A stretch of DNA of 64,000 nucleotides from Dromaius novaehollandiae (taxonomy: Eukaryota > Chordata > Aves > Casuariiformes > Dromaiidae). The position numbers and the translations under genes are program-made. This document shows, in pieces, positions 40,269 through 53,900 of the stretch; position 1 is the first letter of the stretch, and each line of letters starts with the position of its first letter. Location: positions 16,961,501-17,025,500 of the forward strand of contig NC_088111.1 in assembly GCF_036370855.1 (NCBI RefSeq), read 5' to 3'. Under the pieces are notes generated by a model. The model worked only from the letters and a program-made list of their open reading frames with translations, was not told the DNA's origin and did no database searches.

Positions 40269-42903
40269 ATTGTCTCTAGAAACAGAAAGACTATTATGAA
40301 TGTGCAACTGTTATAATTCCCTTCACATTTTCCACTGAGAAATTGTCCTGTACAATCTTCCCAACACAGGCAGAAGTTCATTTACTTCAAACCACAGGAT
40401 TTATCCCAAAGGAAAATGATCTAGAGAGGTCTGTTTCCCAAAAACAAACCACGAGACAGGTCTTAATACAAAAACAAACAAAAGTGCGTCAACTTTCAGA
40501 GCACTGAGCAAAAAAACTACACTCACTAGTCAACTGCATCTGAAAAGCAGGAAATTATTATTTCTTCCATCTCAGAACAGGCACATCATTCCTCTGATGA
40601 AATTTCTGCACTGTATGTACAAGCTGAACCTAATCAAAGTATATCACATTAATAATGATACCTGCAACCAAAATCTGTTGTTTCAATTTTTGATTTAAAG
40701 GATCTCAGGCATTTAAGCTTCCCTACAAAGCAAATATGACATACCCTTATTAGCAAAGTACTTAACCTGCACTTGAAACTTGACTGCTCTGTGTCTGGCC
40801 AGGTGTTAAAATCATCCTTGCTGAAAAGCATGAAGAGCTCAGAAATTCATCTGAACCCAGAGAAAGTTCTTTCTGCCCTTTTGTTTTTGTCCAGACAGTT
40901 TCAAGATTTGTTGCAACATGGATTTGTAATTATTTCACTCCTATCTACAAACTGGCTCCAAGGTGAATTGGTAGTTTGTCTTGTTCAAAGGTCAAAACTA
41001 GCTTTTAACTAGGTGGACGTGGGCCTCTTTCTACCCAAAACTGCTCAATGCCTTTGACATCTCTTATGACATCTCAAAACCATGCATGAGATCCATAGTA
41101 TCTATACATCGTTATGGATAATCTCAAGGTGGGCTGTAAGACTGTCTAATGAGTTAAGTTAGAGCAGCCTAAAGTCTGCCCTCACTTTTCATGAGTGCCA
41201 CAAGCCTGTGTTAGGGCTCTGAGACTTCATAACAGAAAGAGAAAACCTCTAACTCTCGCTTTCTACTCAAACACTGCTTTTCAGCTCAGCCCATCTCTAG
41301 TGTGCATGGAGTTGAGAAATGGGATCATCCATCCCCACAGCTCTATCTGCTTGGTCTATGCATGAGGTTAGTTTGATCCAATTTCCCTCCAAGCCTTGAC
41401 CCAAAGAATCCATGGAGCTATGAAATGGAGAACGCCAATACAAATGCCTTGCCTGCCTGTATTCCCTTTCTGCAAGACATCTGATGGAGGTGAAGCCTGA
41501 ATTACATCACTGCCTTTACATGACAAGGGGATCCACAGACAGCAGGGATTCACTTGAATTGCAAAAAAACCTAGGAATGTAAGTGAAATTAAAGTTGGCT
41601 TTCTTCTTTATTTTTCTCAGTATTGCAGTAATGCTTAAAGATTAATATTATGCAAAGGTATAACAAAGATGGATCATGCCCCATGCAAGCACCATTGACT
41701 TTGAGAGGGGAAATACAGTTCTTACTGTTCACTCTAGACTACAGACTAAAAAGCTATGCTTACAGAACGTCTTCACCACAGAGGAACACTTAAAAGTCAC
41801 ACTTGTCTGCACAACATTGCTCATAATGGACCACTTCAAGACGAAAAGATAATGCAGCCTGACACTTTAGTCTTTTTCTCACCATCGGTAACGTCAGCAA
41901 AGAGAGTAGTCAGTCTGCTGGCTTTTCTGCAGGAGACAACAGACTAAAGACAATTTTGTCACAGGAACACTCATTCTTTAAAATATTCATTTTTACATCC
42001 GATTATGCAAAATTCAAATGCTGTGTGTTTTCAGCATGTTTGACACAAGTTCTCTTTAAGGTAGCTGAATTCAAAATTCTAAGTACAGAAATTAATGACT
42101 ATAGCCACCTGCTTTTTCACTTCACCTTAAATGTAATGAGTTTAAACACAGGAGCCTGATTTTATTCCCACTGCATATACATATACAAAATGAGCAAGTC
42201 CTCTGGATGCAGAGAAATAACTGCCAATTGCGTTTTGTAAATAAGAGCAGGATTAGGGCTCTAAAATGTTAAATGAGATGCAGTACAACTTTTGAGTTCT
42301 CAATCAGACAATGTATTAAACTGTAATTTTAGGCATGTGTTTAAATTCTGTTGTTTTCAATGGAGCTTAAGTGATCTCCTGTACTGGATTTCTGAATAAA
42401 GGACCTAATTTATTAAACAAACAAATCCATGAAACCTCTTCACTTTGATCAAAAAGTGCCAAAAGGTTTCAGTAACTGATTTGTTCTCTTGCACAGTTGT
42501 ATAGATGTATGCATTTTTGCATCAGGAATACTCTTCTTTTATTCTCCATTAATCTCTGATAACAGTTCAGACCATCCATATGGTCTATAACACACCGTCT
42601 TAACTACCCTGCATTGTGCTGGATATGATTCAACTTTCACAGAACTTGCATTGATATTCTTGATGGAATTTAATTATTAAAAATGCCTTTTTATTAGAAC
42701 AGTAAAGATTCCTCAAATTAAATGTCCATTTTACTACTCACTCATCAAGCCCCGATTGTTTTAAAAGGCATTTTAGCCAAAAGATGGTGTTTAAAAGCAA
42801 TTTAACACACAGGCAAGAATGTTCCACATTAAATATGAGGCTAGAAAAAAAAATCAGGTACAAATGTGCTGTCAATTGATCAAATTGAATAAGTGAGACC
42901 TAC
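40269..42903. other. Non-coding stretch with conserved-looking AT-rich block
   Basis: No gene seen. Bases 42640-42810 have the repeat-free, TAAT-rich texture typical of conserved non-coding DNA, but this is impressionistic. Confidence 0.45.
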
Positions 42904-42973
42904 CTTTTCTGTTTAACTGTACCTCTTAAAATGAGCAAAATGACACGCTAATACAAACACTACTTCTATGCAG
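42904..42973 (-). other. Candidate minus-strand non-coding exon, 70 nt
   Basis: Read on the minus strand, a strong pyrimidine tract and acceptor (TTCTTCATTTGCCTCTCCAG) precedes the segment, and a good donor (GAAAAG|GTAGGT) follows it. All three frames contain a stop, so if spliced it would be untranslated or a pseudo-exon. It could belong to the minus-strand transcript that starts in the island at 58 kb, but nothing in the sequence proves the link. Confidence 0.2.
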
Positions 42974-43754
42974 CTGGAGAGGCAAATGAAGAAAATGAAC
43001 AATGAATATTCTATAATAAGCTCCTTGCCTCTTACTCTACTGTTGCAAGCAATATCCATGAAGTCAGTGAGATTTTTAACTACAGTAAAGTAAGCTGGGA
43101 TTAATATCATGCGTGAGAAGCATCAATAGAACACCAAAACATTTATAAAAAAAATCTTGCAGGAGCAACACATTTGGATGCAGTTTCATTACAATTTTGG
43201 ATTAAAGTTAAGAGGTTTAAATCATCCAGAGGGACTCCATTGACAAGTTTACAATTTTCCTTAGAAACTAGCTAGAGACTGCGATTAAAAAATAGGACTT
43301 GCATCACAGAAGCTCCCCAGCTTCTTCTGAATTTCTGTTACAAATCTCAGCACTTACTGGCATCTGACAGTCGAAGTGTAAGTTGGGATACAAGTCTCCA
43401 AGAGCCTAAACTACGTCGTTCCATGCACCTACCTCCAGCAAATAAAAACTAACACAGCAGGGATTCATGGCTATCGGTAAGGGCTCAGCAGAAGAAATTA
43501 ATTTGCTAAAAGCAAAAGGAGTTGAGACCAAAGTAGAGAGAAAGCGATGGGACAGATGGCAACAGTGGCAAGGGAGACAGCCAGCTCGACGATAAGCAGC
43601 TGACTACCGCGGCAGCACCAGCGCAGACTGCGTGTCCTGCCCTATAAGAAATACAAAAGTGAATGCTGACTACAGACATCAGTATCACATTCTCTGATCG
43701 CTTCTTATTATCATTGAATGGAAGAATTCTCAGCCAATTTTCACCATTTATAAT

Positions 43755-43912
43755 AGTGTTTTACAGAAAAGAAAACAAGGTAGATGAGGAACAAGAGAAA
43801 AGGACAAACTACGTAAACAGAAGCCAAGGAAAAGAGGCAAAGAGGAGTTCACTGATCTGTACACGGTCATCCAGAAAATCTATGGCAAAGCAGGCAATTA
43901 TAACACAGCTTT
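43755..43912 (-). repeat. MIR-type SINE relic, minus orientation
   Basis: The plus strand reads TTTTACAGAAAAGAAAAC, then GAGGCAAAGAGGAGTTCACT, ACACGGTCATCCAG, and CTATGGCAAAGCAGGCAATTATAACACAG in pieces. This tracks the antisense MIR consensus ('ttttacagatgaggaaactg', 'aggtcacacag', 'tggcagagctgggaattgaacccag'). The long open frame at 43663-44163 runs through this relic. Confidence 0.5.
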
Positions 43913-44064
43913 TGTATACCACAATCTTGTGTGCAGGTGAAGAATATGGAGTCAGAGCTGCTACAAACAGTTCCAAATGTAGTGTATTTGAGATGTTGTT
44001 TACAGAGATGTTTGGGAACGTTTTAATTAAAAGTCACTTTTCATCAGGTATTGAAGAACAAGGG

Positions 44065-44130
44065 AGGAAAACTTGTGTTCTGCCCTTAGCTCTGTCACCA
44101 ACTCACTCTGTGAGCCTGGGCACAACAGGC
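44065..44130 (+). repeat. MIR-type SINE relic, plus orientation
   Basis: CTTGTGTTCTGCCCTTAGCT and CACTCTGTGAGCCTGGGCAC follow the sense MIR core ('gggttctattcccagctctgccactgactcactgtgtgaccttgggca'). It lies about 150 bases from an antisense relic and faces the opposite way. Confidence 0.5.
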
Positions 44131-44191
44131 AGCAGTATAAAACAATTTAAGATGCAGAGGTGAAAAATTGTCAATAACATTACTGATTTGC

Positions 44192-45022
44192 TTAGAATCA
44201 GAGAGTCATTCAGGTCACAAGGGACCTCTGGACCTCAAAGCAAGGTCAGACCAGGTAGAGCTTGAAAACCACCAGGGATGGAGACTCCACAGCCTCTCTG
44301 GGCAGCTTGTTCCAAAGTTTAATTATCCTTCCAGTGATTGCCCCCCACCCCCTGCACCCCACACCCAATTGGAACTGCCTCTTTTTCAATTTCTGGATAG
44401 TCTCCCTCACGCTGGAGCACTGCTATTTTGTCTGGGCTCGGCCTTCTCTTTCCAAGAGAAAACAAACTTAGGTCCCTCAGCCTCTCCTCACAGTTCATGT
44501 GCTTCAACCCTGATCACCTTGGTGGCCCTATTCTGGGCTCGCTCAAGTTTATCTACAACTTTCTTGTACTGAAGGAACTAAAAACCGGACATACTATTCT
44601 AGATGTGGTCTACCAAGTACCAAGTAGAGAAAAAGAAGAATTTCCCTTGAGCCACTGGCTGTGCTCATGCTGATGCAGCCCAAGACGCTGCTTAGCCAGG
44701 ACCTCCGTTTTTTCTTCCAGGAGAGCTGCAATCCAGCCCGGCAGGCCCCAGCATGTATCATTGCAGGGCTTAGCCCATTTCAGGTGCAGGACATTGCATT
44801 TTTCCTGTGAAATTTCAGGAAATACACATTTCCCAAGCCTGTCTAGGTCCTTCTGAAAGGCAGCCCCCAAGTTTATCAGCTCCACCCCTAATTTGGTGTC
44901 ACGTGTACACCTGACGAGGGTGCATTCCATCTCCTTCTCCGCATCACCGACAGATAGGAGACACAACAGGTCCCAAGACAGACCTCCCAGGGGCTCCACT
45001 TGGAATTGGTCTCCAGGTAAGG
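44192..45022 (-). mobile_element. CR1 LINE, minus strand, 3' half, decayed
   Basis: Read on the minus strand this is a CR1 3' region. Its 3' end lies at the left (complement of AGAATCAGAGAGTCATTCAG, the usual tail). The complement then shows the 'ctctctgggcagcttgttcc' block, the 'ggccctattctgggctcgct' block, the 'tagatgtggtctaccaagta' and 'tgctcatgctgatgcagccc' segments, and the RT-end region at the right ('aagcctgtctaggtccttct', 'acctcccaggggctccact'). It is about 830 bases long, frame-broken and inactive, in the orientation opposite to the CR1 copies at 5.3 and 18.8 kb. Confidence 0.9.
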
Positions 45023-47089
45023 TACATTTTTTTGTTAATGTTAAATGCAGTTTATTATTATTTATAATAATCCATTAATTTATCACTGAATTAATGAAAA
45101 ACGTATTTGACAACATCATCGCCTAGGCTCAGTCCGATATAAGTAGGGACAAAGTTAATTATGTCAATTTAGTCACAGATGGAATAAATTTGGCCCTGTT
45201 TCATACTATGAAATGCAAATGCAATGACAGTGATATGAGCAAGTTGTACAACCATTTCAAGACACATTACAGCATTGGAGCACATACTGTCCTCTGTAAA
45301 TAATGGCTGGCACTATCACAGCCCTTACTCAAACATATTAATTACATCCTGTTCTCAAATGATGATGCAATTAACCAGGGTCACCATTTCTGCTATACTG
45401 CATGATCTTCTTGTGACCTAAAAGAATAAATTTAGACAGACTCCTGCTTCTTAAATTTCCAAAGTCATGAACTACAAAGGTTTCCCTGTGCACTGCCATG
45501 ACTTACAGCTTTTCCTTGCATATCCAAGAAACTGCAGATCACCAAGGCCTGTAAATTACAGGATTTAAGGTTAAGTAAATGTAGCAATTTATCAGAGACC
45601 TTGTATACATCTTGAAACCTTTTTCTCAAGTTCAAAAGATGACCTAATTTGGAGGATGTAATCTTTTTCATGGATTAACTCATATCTGTGCATTTGCTTA
45701 GGATCTCAACTGCTGTAAAGAACTGTAGCTTCCTTAATTTCAGAAAATTTTAGCTGACAACATGGCCTTGCATATTAACAATGGTTTACTTGCAAACTTA
45801 TCAAAGGTAACTGTTTACAGTCTGACTTCTTCAGGAAGAGAAGCCAGCCTAGCTTTCATGTTCATCAACACCACAGTCTCCCAGGCCTTTGTCATCCACA
45901 GAATAATTAATGCCTAGCAGAGTTTCCTTTGTGCATAAAGATGTAAACTTTGAGACCATAATACGAAGACATCAGGGGCCCTCAGACCTTGCCTTCTGAT
46001 TTTTCACTACTGAAAAATTAAAGGAGTCAAACAAACAATTGAACACATCATCTCTTTAACATTTCGCCCCTCAACCTTCCTCTCCATCAGCGCTGCTCAG
46101 AGCAATGCACAGGAGTCCTGGACATTCGGCAGCCAGGTCGGAACAGCAGCTGAACACGCACAAGCACTTGTCCCAGCAGCATATGGAAACAAGCATCTAT
46201 AGGTACGTTCAGCAGGTCCAGAACATACCTCACACTGCACCCACCCAGCGTGATAAAAGCACCCATATCATTGCTGGGCATTTTCAAACTTTTGAACGTG
46301 CTCCTACTTCATGTGATTCAAATTACAGCTGCAACAATGCAAATCCACTGCTGTTCCCTTGGATCAGAGTTGGTGTGCACCTGAATTAAGATTCAGGCTA
46401 CTCAGACTATGCAACATTTTCTGTTATGCATTAACACCTACTACTTTTCTATTGGTTTCAGTCATTGGGTCTAATCTTTTCAGACGTTGGCAGCAGGAAC
46501 TCCAGCTCACACTGTCTTCAGGATACTAACACAAAGACTTTTCCTACAGAAAAGATCTTGGGCCACATATCAAATGGATGTTCTCCATCCCCTCACTAAC
46601 CTTCCTGTTACGTACAAACTGACAGTCAATCAGTTTGCGATTGTGGAGCAATCTTTACCACGCAGCAACTGACAGTGCAAATTCTCTTGGCATTTCCCAT
46701 GTAGCAGTTAGCAGGACTGAGCCTATGAAGGGCAAAGGAGAGCCCGTAAGATCTGAAGTTGCTCGTATTCTGTGCTTGGGCATCATATGAAGGAACACGC
46801 CGGGGCTTCAGTTTTACTGCGGTATCTTTTCAATGGGGCGTCCCTGCACTGACAGAAGGAAGATTCCACTCTCACTTGCCACTCTCTACTTCAGCTCTCT
46901 CAAGGGTGACATCCTTAGCCACACGAATCCGTGTGCTACCTTCTGCAGTCAGCTCTAGCCTATTTAGAAAACCATTTCTAGCAAATTATGCAAGCTAATT
47001 ACACAGGTTCCTGAACGCTGATTTTTACCTGATATGGGGGGGAGAGAGGGGGGCGGGAAAAATCACTTTTGCAATCACTCTCCAGTAAG
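45023..47089. other. Non-coding stretch
   Basis: Repeat-poor. A G-rich patch at about 47036-47057 (G7, G6, CGGG) could form a quadruplex. No gene seen. Confidence 0.5.
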
Positions 47090-47475
47090 AATCGTTCTCT
47101 TCATGGTTCATTTGACTGTAGCTGTCAATTAGACCACTGACAGCCAAAGCTACTATGCACATTTAATTTATATATAGTAGATGAAATGAAGCAAGAGGGG
47201 ACTTGCTAAAGCAAGCCAAATAATTAAGCCCATATTTTTTAAACTGCTTTATAATACACTGCCAGTCAGAATCTGTATGCATGCACAGAAGAATTAAGAT
47301 AATAGTCTCATAAACCATATCAAATCACAATGCTTTTATAATGCAAATAATCAATACTTTAATCTGCTACCTAATTAAAACCAGTGATTCCATCACCTGC
47401 ACTAATTAACAGGCCACAATTTTTGTGCTTCCATTTGGGGATTTTCATTCAGGATAACAATTTTGGGACTCAGAA
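47090..47475. promoter_or_regulatory. Candidate conserved enhancer (octamer plus homeobox sites)
   Basis: About 385 bases free of repeats contain a perfect POU octamer ATGCAAAT (47341-47348) followed at once by AATCAAT. Three TAATTA homeodomain cores lie at 47221-47226, 47372-47377 and 47403-47408, along with many TAAT words. No frame is coding. Dense octamer/homeobox content in unique AT-rich DNA is characteristic of deeply conserved developmental enhancers; conservation itself was not tested. Confidence 0.35.
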
Positions 47476-50400
47476 TATAGTATCAACTACTGTTCAAACA
47501 GCAAAACTATGTCATGGCAAAAAAAAAAAGCTCTCTCTCACTGATTAACTAACATGGAAGTGAAGGAATATCAAATAACTTTCTTAAATAATACCTACAA
47601 CCTTTCGGGGGAGATAAAAAAAGAAAAGGCCTATGCTATATCAAAAATAACAAAAACAAATCTCTAAGTAATATGAGTTTGAGGGCCAAAATGCTTAAAA
47701 AGTTTGTTTGAAAATCTGGTCTCAGTGCTTGACCCTGCGTATTTGGCATTGATATGAGTTTTGCCACTGCTTTCAGGGGAACTATGATTAGACCCTGTAC
47801 GTATTCAAGAATTCGGAAGTACCACAGTTGTGCAGATCTCAATATCAAGAAGCTCAGTGTTAAACACTAAGGGAAATCCTGGCAATGCTGAGTATCTGTT
47901 TCTTAGAACAGAAACCTGGTCCTCAGAGTTGCCTTCCACTAAGCAGCTAAACCAGAGTCATCTAAAGTCATCAGTGACATACTGAAGTTAACATCTGCTC
48001 CCAGACTCATGATAAGCTGTTTTCATTAAATAATGTCTTTTCTTCTGGAAGCTGAGTCTCCATGATACTTTCTACATACATCCAACACCACCAATGTCAT
48101 TGTAATATAAAACCTATTTTGAGGGGTGTAATGATATTTTTTCCCAGAAGCTATTTCCCAAGAAACTGAGCAACTGGAATGCCACATTACACCATATGCC
48201 TGGCCTGAACTCTGCATCTGAACCCGTAAAGCCTGGAGACCCTTAAGGTATCCTCAAAGGACAGAACCTCAAAGGTTCCCCTGCATATGGCAAATCTGAT
48301 CACGTATCTTTTTAAGAAGAGATTCTAGTTAAGTCAAATTTTATAGTGATTTCATCACTAGAACAACACACTGATTTTTTTTTCCTGACTCAGAGAAGGT
48401 TTCTTTAAATGAAAGTGTGAAATGCATTGAACTGTTGCAGCACCAGAGTAAACTATTGCATTGTGCCATTAGGAAGCCATAAACTGTGAAAACGAGTCTA
48501 CAAGACTCATGGGATGAATTAGAGGATCATTAAGAGCCCTCTGGGGATACAAAGCCATCTTTGACATTTCATGGGTTTCTTAATCAACTGTCCCTCGTTA
48601 GATTGTTTGCTCTCTGGCAACCTGCCTAGAATTTTGCCTACTGAGGCACAACCTGTTAGTTGTGCTTATCCAGGCAAAATCCAGGCCACTTACCAAACAG
48701 CCAGTATTGAAATCTGCACCCAGGGTAGATGGACAGGGTATCATGACTGTGTGCATATGGATGTAGAGAAAACAAGGAGGACATTGGCTAAGGGCTGAGA
48801 AGGGGTGAATGACTCTGCTAGTGAGGAGGCATATTTGCTTTCACTTCATATCTGGCCATATACTGCCTCTCCCCTTCCCCATGGCAATAGCTCAGTTGAA
48901 TACTACTGAACAAGTGTAATAGTTTCTACCCCTACTCCCAAGAGATCTGCCTATGCTGGGCTTCCACTCAGAAGACCCTATTCCTTCATCTTTACTAAGG
49001 GAAAAAACAAGTACTTTGGAAGATTTTCATCTAATAACTGTAAGAGCCACTGTGGGATTCAGCACAGGCCACTTGTCCATCTAATTAATGTAAGGCTCAA
49101 ATTTTAAACAAATCCTCTATATATCATACAATGAATTTTAAAACAGGAATTAACAATCTGGAAAACTGTTACAAACAAGAGATGTTATGTGCCTCCACCC
49201 AACTGCACATTGGCACATGAGGAAAACTGAAGCTTCAAGTACTACAGTATTTCATTGGTAACTGAATTTGTCTCTTCAAACTGCAAAACATGTACACATT
49301 TACATGTGTAGATACACAAATTAAAAGAAAAAAAAGGTCATTCATTCAAGTCAGGCAAACACTAAAGCAGCTTATCAGATCAGGGGAAGAGATAGGCAAA
49401 AATCAATTCTCAGGACCAAGAGAATGAGATCAAAAGAGCCGTTATTACAGGTGCGTTATCTTGAACACTCTTTCATAAATTATTCAAAGATTAGCCACTC
49501 TTTTCCTTTATTTTTAATCTCTCTCAGTTGTATATCTGCTGAATGGATGCAAATCTATTGATTCTAGTGTCTATGAATCAGAACTTTAATATACATAGAG
49601 AACTAAAACTTTAAGCAAAGTGCTTAAGAAAGAAAAAAAAAGAAACAACCTCCAAGAAAGTAAGACTGTTTATGGGAAGCTAGTAAGGTTGGAACCCTGT
49701 GGTGACCTTTCCAGAGCAGAACTGAACTTTGAAAGAGCCATAGAGAATATGGGTCTGATCCTGAGGGTTGCTGGGCATCCGCACTCCCAAAGAACTGACT
49801 CCAGCGATGCCAGAGAACTACTGGTTTGCCACATTTCCCCCCTCAGGGAAGAGAGCCCTGCCCAGCAGCACCCCAGACAGCACAGCTCTGTGCAGAAAGA
49901 CTGGCATCCCACAGAACATGATATGGACCCAATTCACTGGCAAATATATATTAAGAAAAAAAACCAGTGAGCTCTGCCCAGTTTTATCTAATTCCAGTAA
50001 GTCACTAGAAGCTTAACTGATGGCCCCACCAACCGTAACTGCTATTCCACCTAAGCTTTGCTGCAGTATATTGTTACATGTCTACTGTAAATACAGCATT
50101 TTAAGCTAGCTGGTAACTTGGCATTATCTTGCCAACGTTTGGCTTGAAGAAATAACTCAAATCCGTCATCCTAGTCTTCTGTTAGGATGACAGATTTTGA
50201 ATAAGTAGAACTCCTATGTTTAAATATTTTCGTTGTCCTGTCTTTAATCATATAATCATAAAGATAAGAAAAGCACGCATTTTTTAGTGGGAGTCTCAGA
50301 TCCCATAGATTTTCTTTGTCTATTGTTGGGTTTGTTTCAAATTGTGAGACAGAGCTTTCATGGGGTTAGCTGCAAGCGTTCTGCATCATTCTTCTATTTA

Positions 50401-50844
50401 TTTAAAAAATAAAAAAAAAGAAAAGGGAAAAAGGGAAAAAAGGCTAAAGCAGAACACATCATCACCACCTTGCTATAGTAATTGAGTGACTTGACTAAAA
50501 ACGTTACAAACAAAGTTTCAGACAGGATGCAATAAAGCGATAAACGTACATAGCCAGTCCACTTTGAAGTCTAACATTATGGAATCGTAACAAGCAGAAG
50601 CAAAAAAACAGGTAAGTAGTAGGGAGAGTTCTATACAAGGCAGAGAGTGGCAGAACCAGACCAAAGACTGGTTCTGGTTCAAACAGCAGAAGCCAGAACA
50701 AAGGCAGCAACGTCTTTGTACAGCAAATTGTATTAATCTAAAAGTCATCTGAAGCACCAAGATCTCCCTCTTCCCCCCGCCCCCCGCATCCCCAAGTGAC
50801 CAAAGATTGCAAGATCTAGTAGTGTAAGAATAAAAAGATTTGGC
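47476..50844. other. Non-coding stretch
   Basis: AT-rich with A-runs (for example about 47519-47529 and 50401-50445). The frames at 49620-50016 are chance or from an old unrecognised repeat. A C-rich patch lies at about 50772-50792. Confidence 0.55.
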
Positions 50845-50935
50845 ATCAAAGCAGAAGACTTGGTACTAGGAGACCTATGTACTACGCTTAGCTAAGCCAC
50901 TTACCTTAGGTAGCAATATGGCACCGATTACCATG
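50845..50935 (+). repeat. MIR-type SINE relic, plus orientation
   Basis: ACTAGGAGACCTATGTACTA, then CTTAGCTAAGCCACTTACCTT, in pieces, follow sense MIR ('caggagacctgggttctatt', 'cccagctctgccacttac'). The splice-donor-like word at about 50902 is part of this relic. Confidence 0.5.
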
Positions 50936-53900
50936 GGACTTGAGCAAACTCCTAAGGTTTAATGGACTGAACTTCACAGTACTCTCTCAGCCTCAGACAT
51001 TAGCAGAGAACCAAGATAATTCAAGTAGCCTATTCCACAGACAAAGCTTTCATCACAACAGATACCAAAAAAAATGTTATTTAACAGAATATTTATTCTT
51101 TGTAGTGCATGTTTAAAGAACATCACACAGATTTCACACGTACAACTCATATGATATAATATGAAATGCATTCAACCAGTGATTCTGTAAATACATTTAC
51201 TTTGTTTCTATTTCATAACAAAAATGGAAAGTAAAGACTACTTTAAAGAACTCTAGAGTTAAATACGATGGAAATCTTCACCTATTCACAGACTAACTTT
51301 CAAGGAACATTTGGAATATCTGCAGAAGGAAATCTCTGCGTGAACACAGATTCAGTGTCACATAAATGCAATCTCAAGGTTCGTTGCCACCTTTCCTGTA
51401 TTTTCTTAGTCACAATATTTTTTTTAAATGCAAATAAGGAAAAAATAGATCTGTGGGCTGCTTTGCGATCAGACAGTTTCTTCTGATGTTCTGCACATGG
51501 AAAACATCTCTGTTTCATATCCCCAATACTTTCTTGTCATTTAGATCTGACTGGCTTAACTAATGTTAAACTGGCATAAGCTGCCTATAATGATTATTTA
51601 TATATGCTAAACTACTACATGTGTTCTTAACTTTTTCTGCTAATGGTTATTACATGCTATATTATGCATTATTTTACATTAAATATCATACTAGAAGAGT
51701 GAGGGCTACATGATAAATCAATAGCCTGCAAGATCCAACCAGACTGATTTCACAGACATGGAGGTAATGCACAGAAACACCAGCCTGATCTTTTAAGGTG
51801 CTTGGGCACACAACTCCCGTCAATTCTGAACTTGTTTCAGATCGCACAGAAATGCTGGAATCAGATCGTCCTGCCTACTCATTCCCAAGATGCTAATCCC
51901 CCATTCGCCCTTCTCTTGCCTCACTAGCTACCTGTCTCAGGTAACTCATTGCACTGTTGCAAGCTTTACTCAACCAGTTAAGGAAGTGGGTGGAAAGACT
52001 TCCCAAAGAGCAACAGCAAAGCTTGATACTTACTCTACCCTTTCAAAAAAATCAAAGTGTTTTAATTATTCACATTGTACCTGAAATGTTCAGGAATCTT
52101 TAGAGTATACTGGCAGCTAAAATAAACTGCAAAGTCCATACCACTGAGACAGACAGATTAAGGATGTATCCAAGTTCTGGAGTCATCTTAACTCTTATTA
52201 ACTTGTATTTTGATGTCAAAGTTATCATTATATGTGCTATACCAGTGTCTAGAAGTCTGAACATTTGAGACCTCCATTATATGGTGGGGTCATCAAAAGT
52301 ATGCAGGTTTAGTCTAAGGAGAGAGACAGATGAAGAACATCTGACAAAGGAGGAGGTGGGTCTATACAAAGAATTATGCAGCACATCTCTCCCTCACCAT
52401 ACAATGAAGCAAGCAAGTTATTTAATAGCAGTTAAGATGATATCATCTTGCCTTTGCAGTAAGGCAAAGACATGTAAAAAGAAAGAAAGAAACTAGGGAT
52501 GGACCTGGCACAGCTGAGCTAAATGGCTGGAAGCCCAGGGACCACAAAGAGAAACAATAAAAAGGATAGTGAGGCAAGCTTGTTACAAACACGTTAGCAG
52601 AGCACATCAGGATACACACCTGTTTATAGAAGAAACTGTTCCAAAACTGCATTTGGTGAAATTTCTCTCAGATGTCCATCTTATCAAGCTGTCCAACATA
52701 TCAAGTTGGGATACTAACCTGCCTGAATCAGAAAGGGTATCCAGAAAATCCAAGGTGATTTTCTAGCTCTAACTTCAGTCTGCTGCCTCCAAACAATCAG
52801 TGCTCTTTACTGTGTGAGATGTTATTACTATTTTTAATTCCAGGACAACTGGCAAGACATCTTCATAACACCAGGCAGTACCTTTTTTTAGGCTTGAATA
52901 CATGAGTAAAAAATGACTTCAGCATAATAAACATTAGTTATCTTTCTTGGAATTACACTGCTTTACAAGATTTAGAGCAAGACAACTTTTGACAGTCCAT
53001 TCTCCTTTAAAAACCTAACCACACATAAGCAAAACAGTGTACTCTGGGCCACTAAGGTACTAGCATGCATGGCCAAAATTCTCAGGGACATGAAAAAATA
53101 CAAGTCAGATTTGGCAAATTCGTCCATTTTAACAATTAAGACATTTCAATTTTCAGAAACAGGAAGTGTCTGTGTTGTGACTTAACTTGGTCTTTTATTT
53201 CAATATTTGGAAACGTGAGCCATATGCTCCTGTCTAAAGGCAACCTGCAAAGGTTTGTTTGGATGCTTGTTTGGTTTGATTATTTCTACGTTGTTTCTTC
53301 TGGTCTGAACTATTTCTTCCATTGGATACATAATTTAATAGACACCAATGTTCTCTTTTGCTTTATTTCTTTAGTAGCCCCCATTTAGTGGAATTGTAAT
53401 GTTCTCAGAGAGGATAGTGAAGGAAAAAAAAATCAATATAATGTTATAAAGTGGCACAAACGTAATAACATTACGGGATGAACAATGAGCCTTGTTCTAT
53501 CCCAAACTGCAGAGACCTTTTCTAATATCTTCCCCTTCCCCATTCAAATAACATTTTTCCAAGCTCAACAATGGCATTTCTCTGCAACAGAAGTGCAGCT
53601 CTGGAGCAGTAATTGAGTCATTAGCTAGCTATCCCATAAAAACTACTAAACTGATATGTTACCTCATACAGTGGGAAGAAAAAAAAAGCCACCAATGTTC
53701 TAGTGTGATCTTTTATAGTCAATTATCATGAGAATTTCTTTTTCAGCATTCAAGTCTAATGCATTCTGCCAGTGGCATTTAAAAAACAAGAAGTGAAAGC
53801 ACATCAAGAACAGGGTAGTTACACAATCACTGTTGAATCCAATTATTTTCATTACACAATATCGCTAGTGAGCCTAACTCAGAATATTCAACTCTCTGTA

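Noticed and set aside
43431..43482. 51-nt minus-strand open segment between an acceptor-like and a GTAGGT donor-like site
   Set aside because: Too short, mediocre acceptor, and such pairs are expected by chance in 64 kb.
43663..44163. 166-codon plus-strand open frame
   Set aside because: It runs through MIR-type SINE relics in two orientations, has no recognisable domain and no splice or promoter context.
50897..50910. ACTTACCTT, a minus-strand splice-donor-like word
   Set aside because: It is part of a MIR relic ('gccacttacctt'), where this wording is the family consensus.
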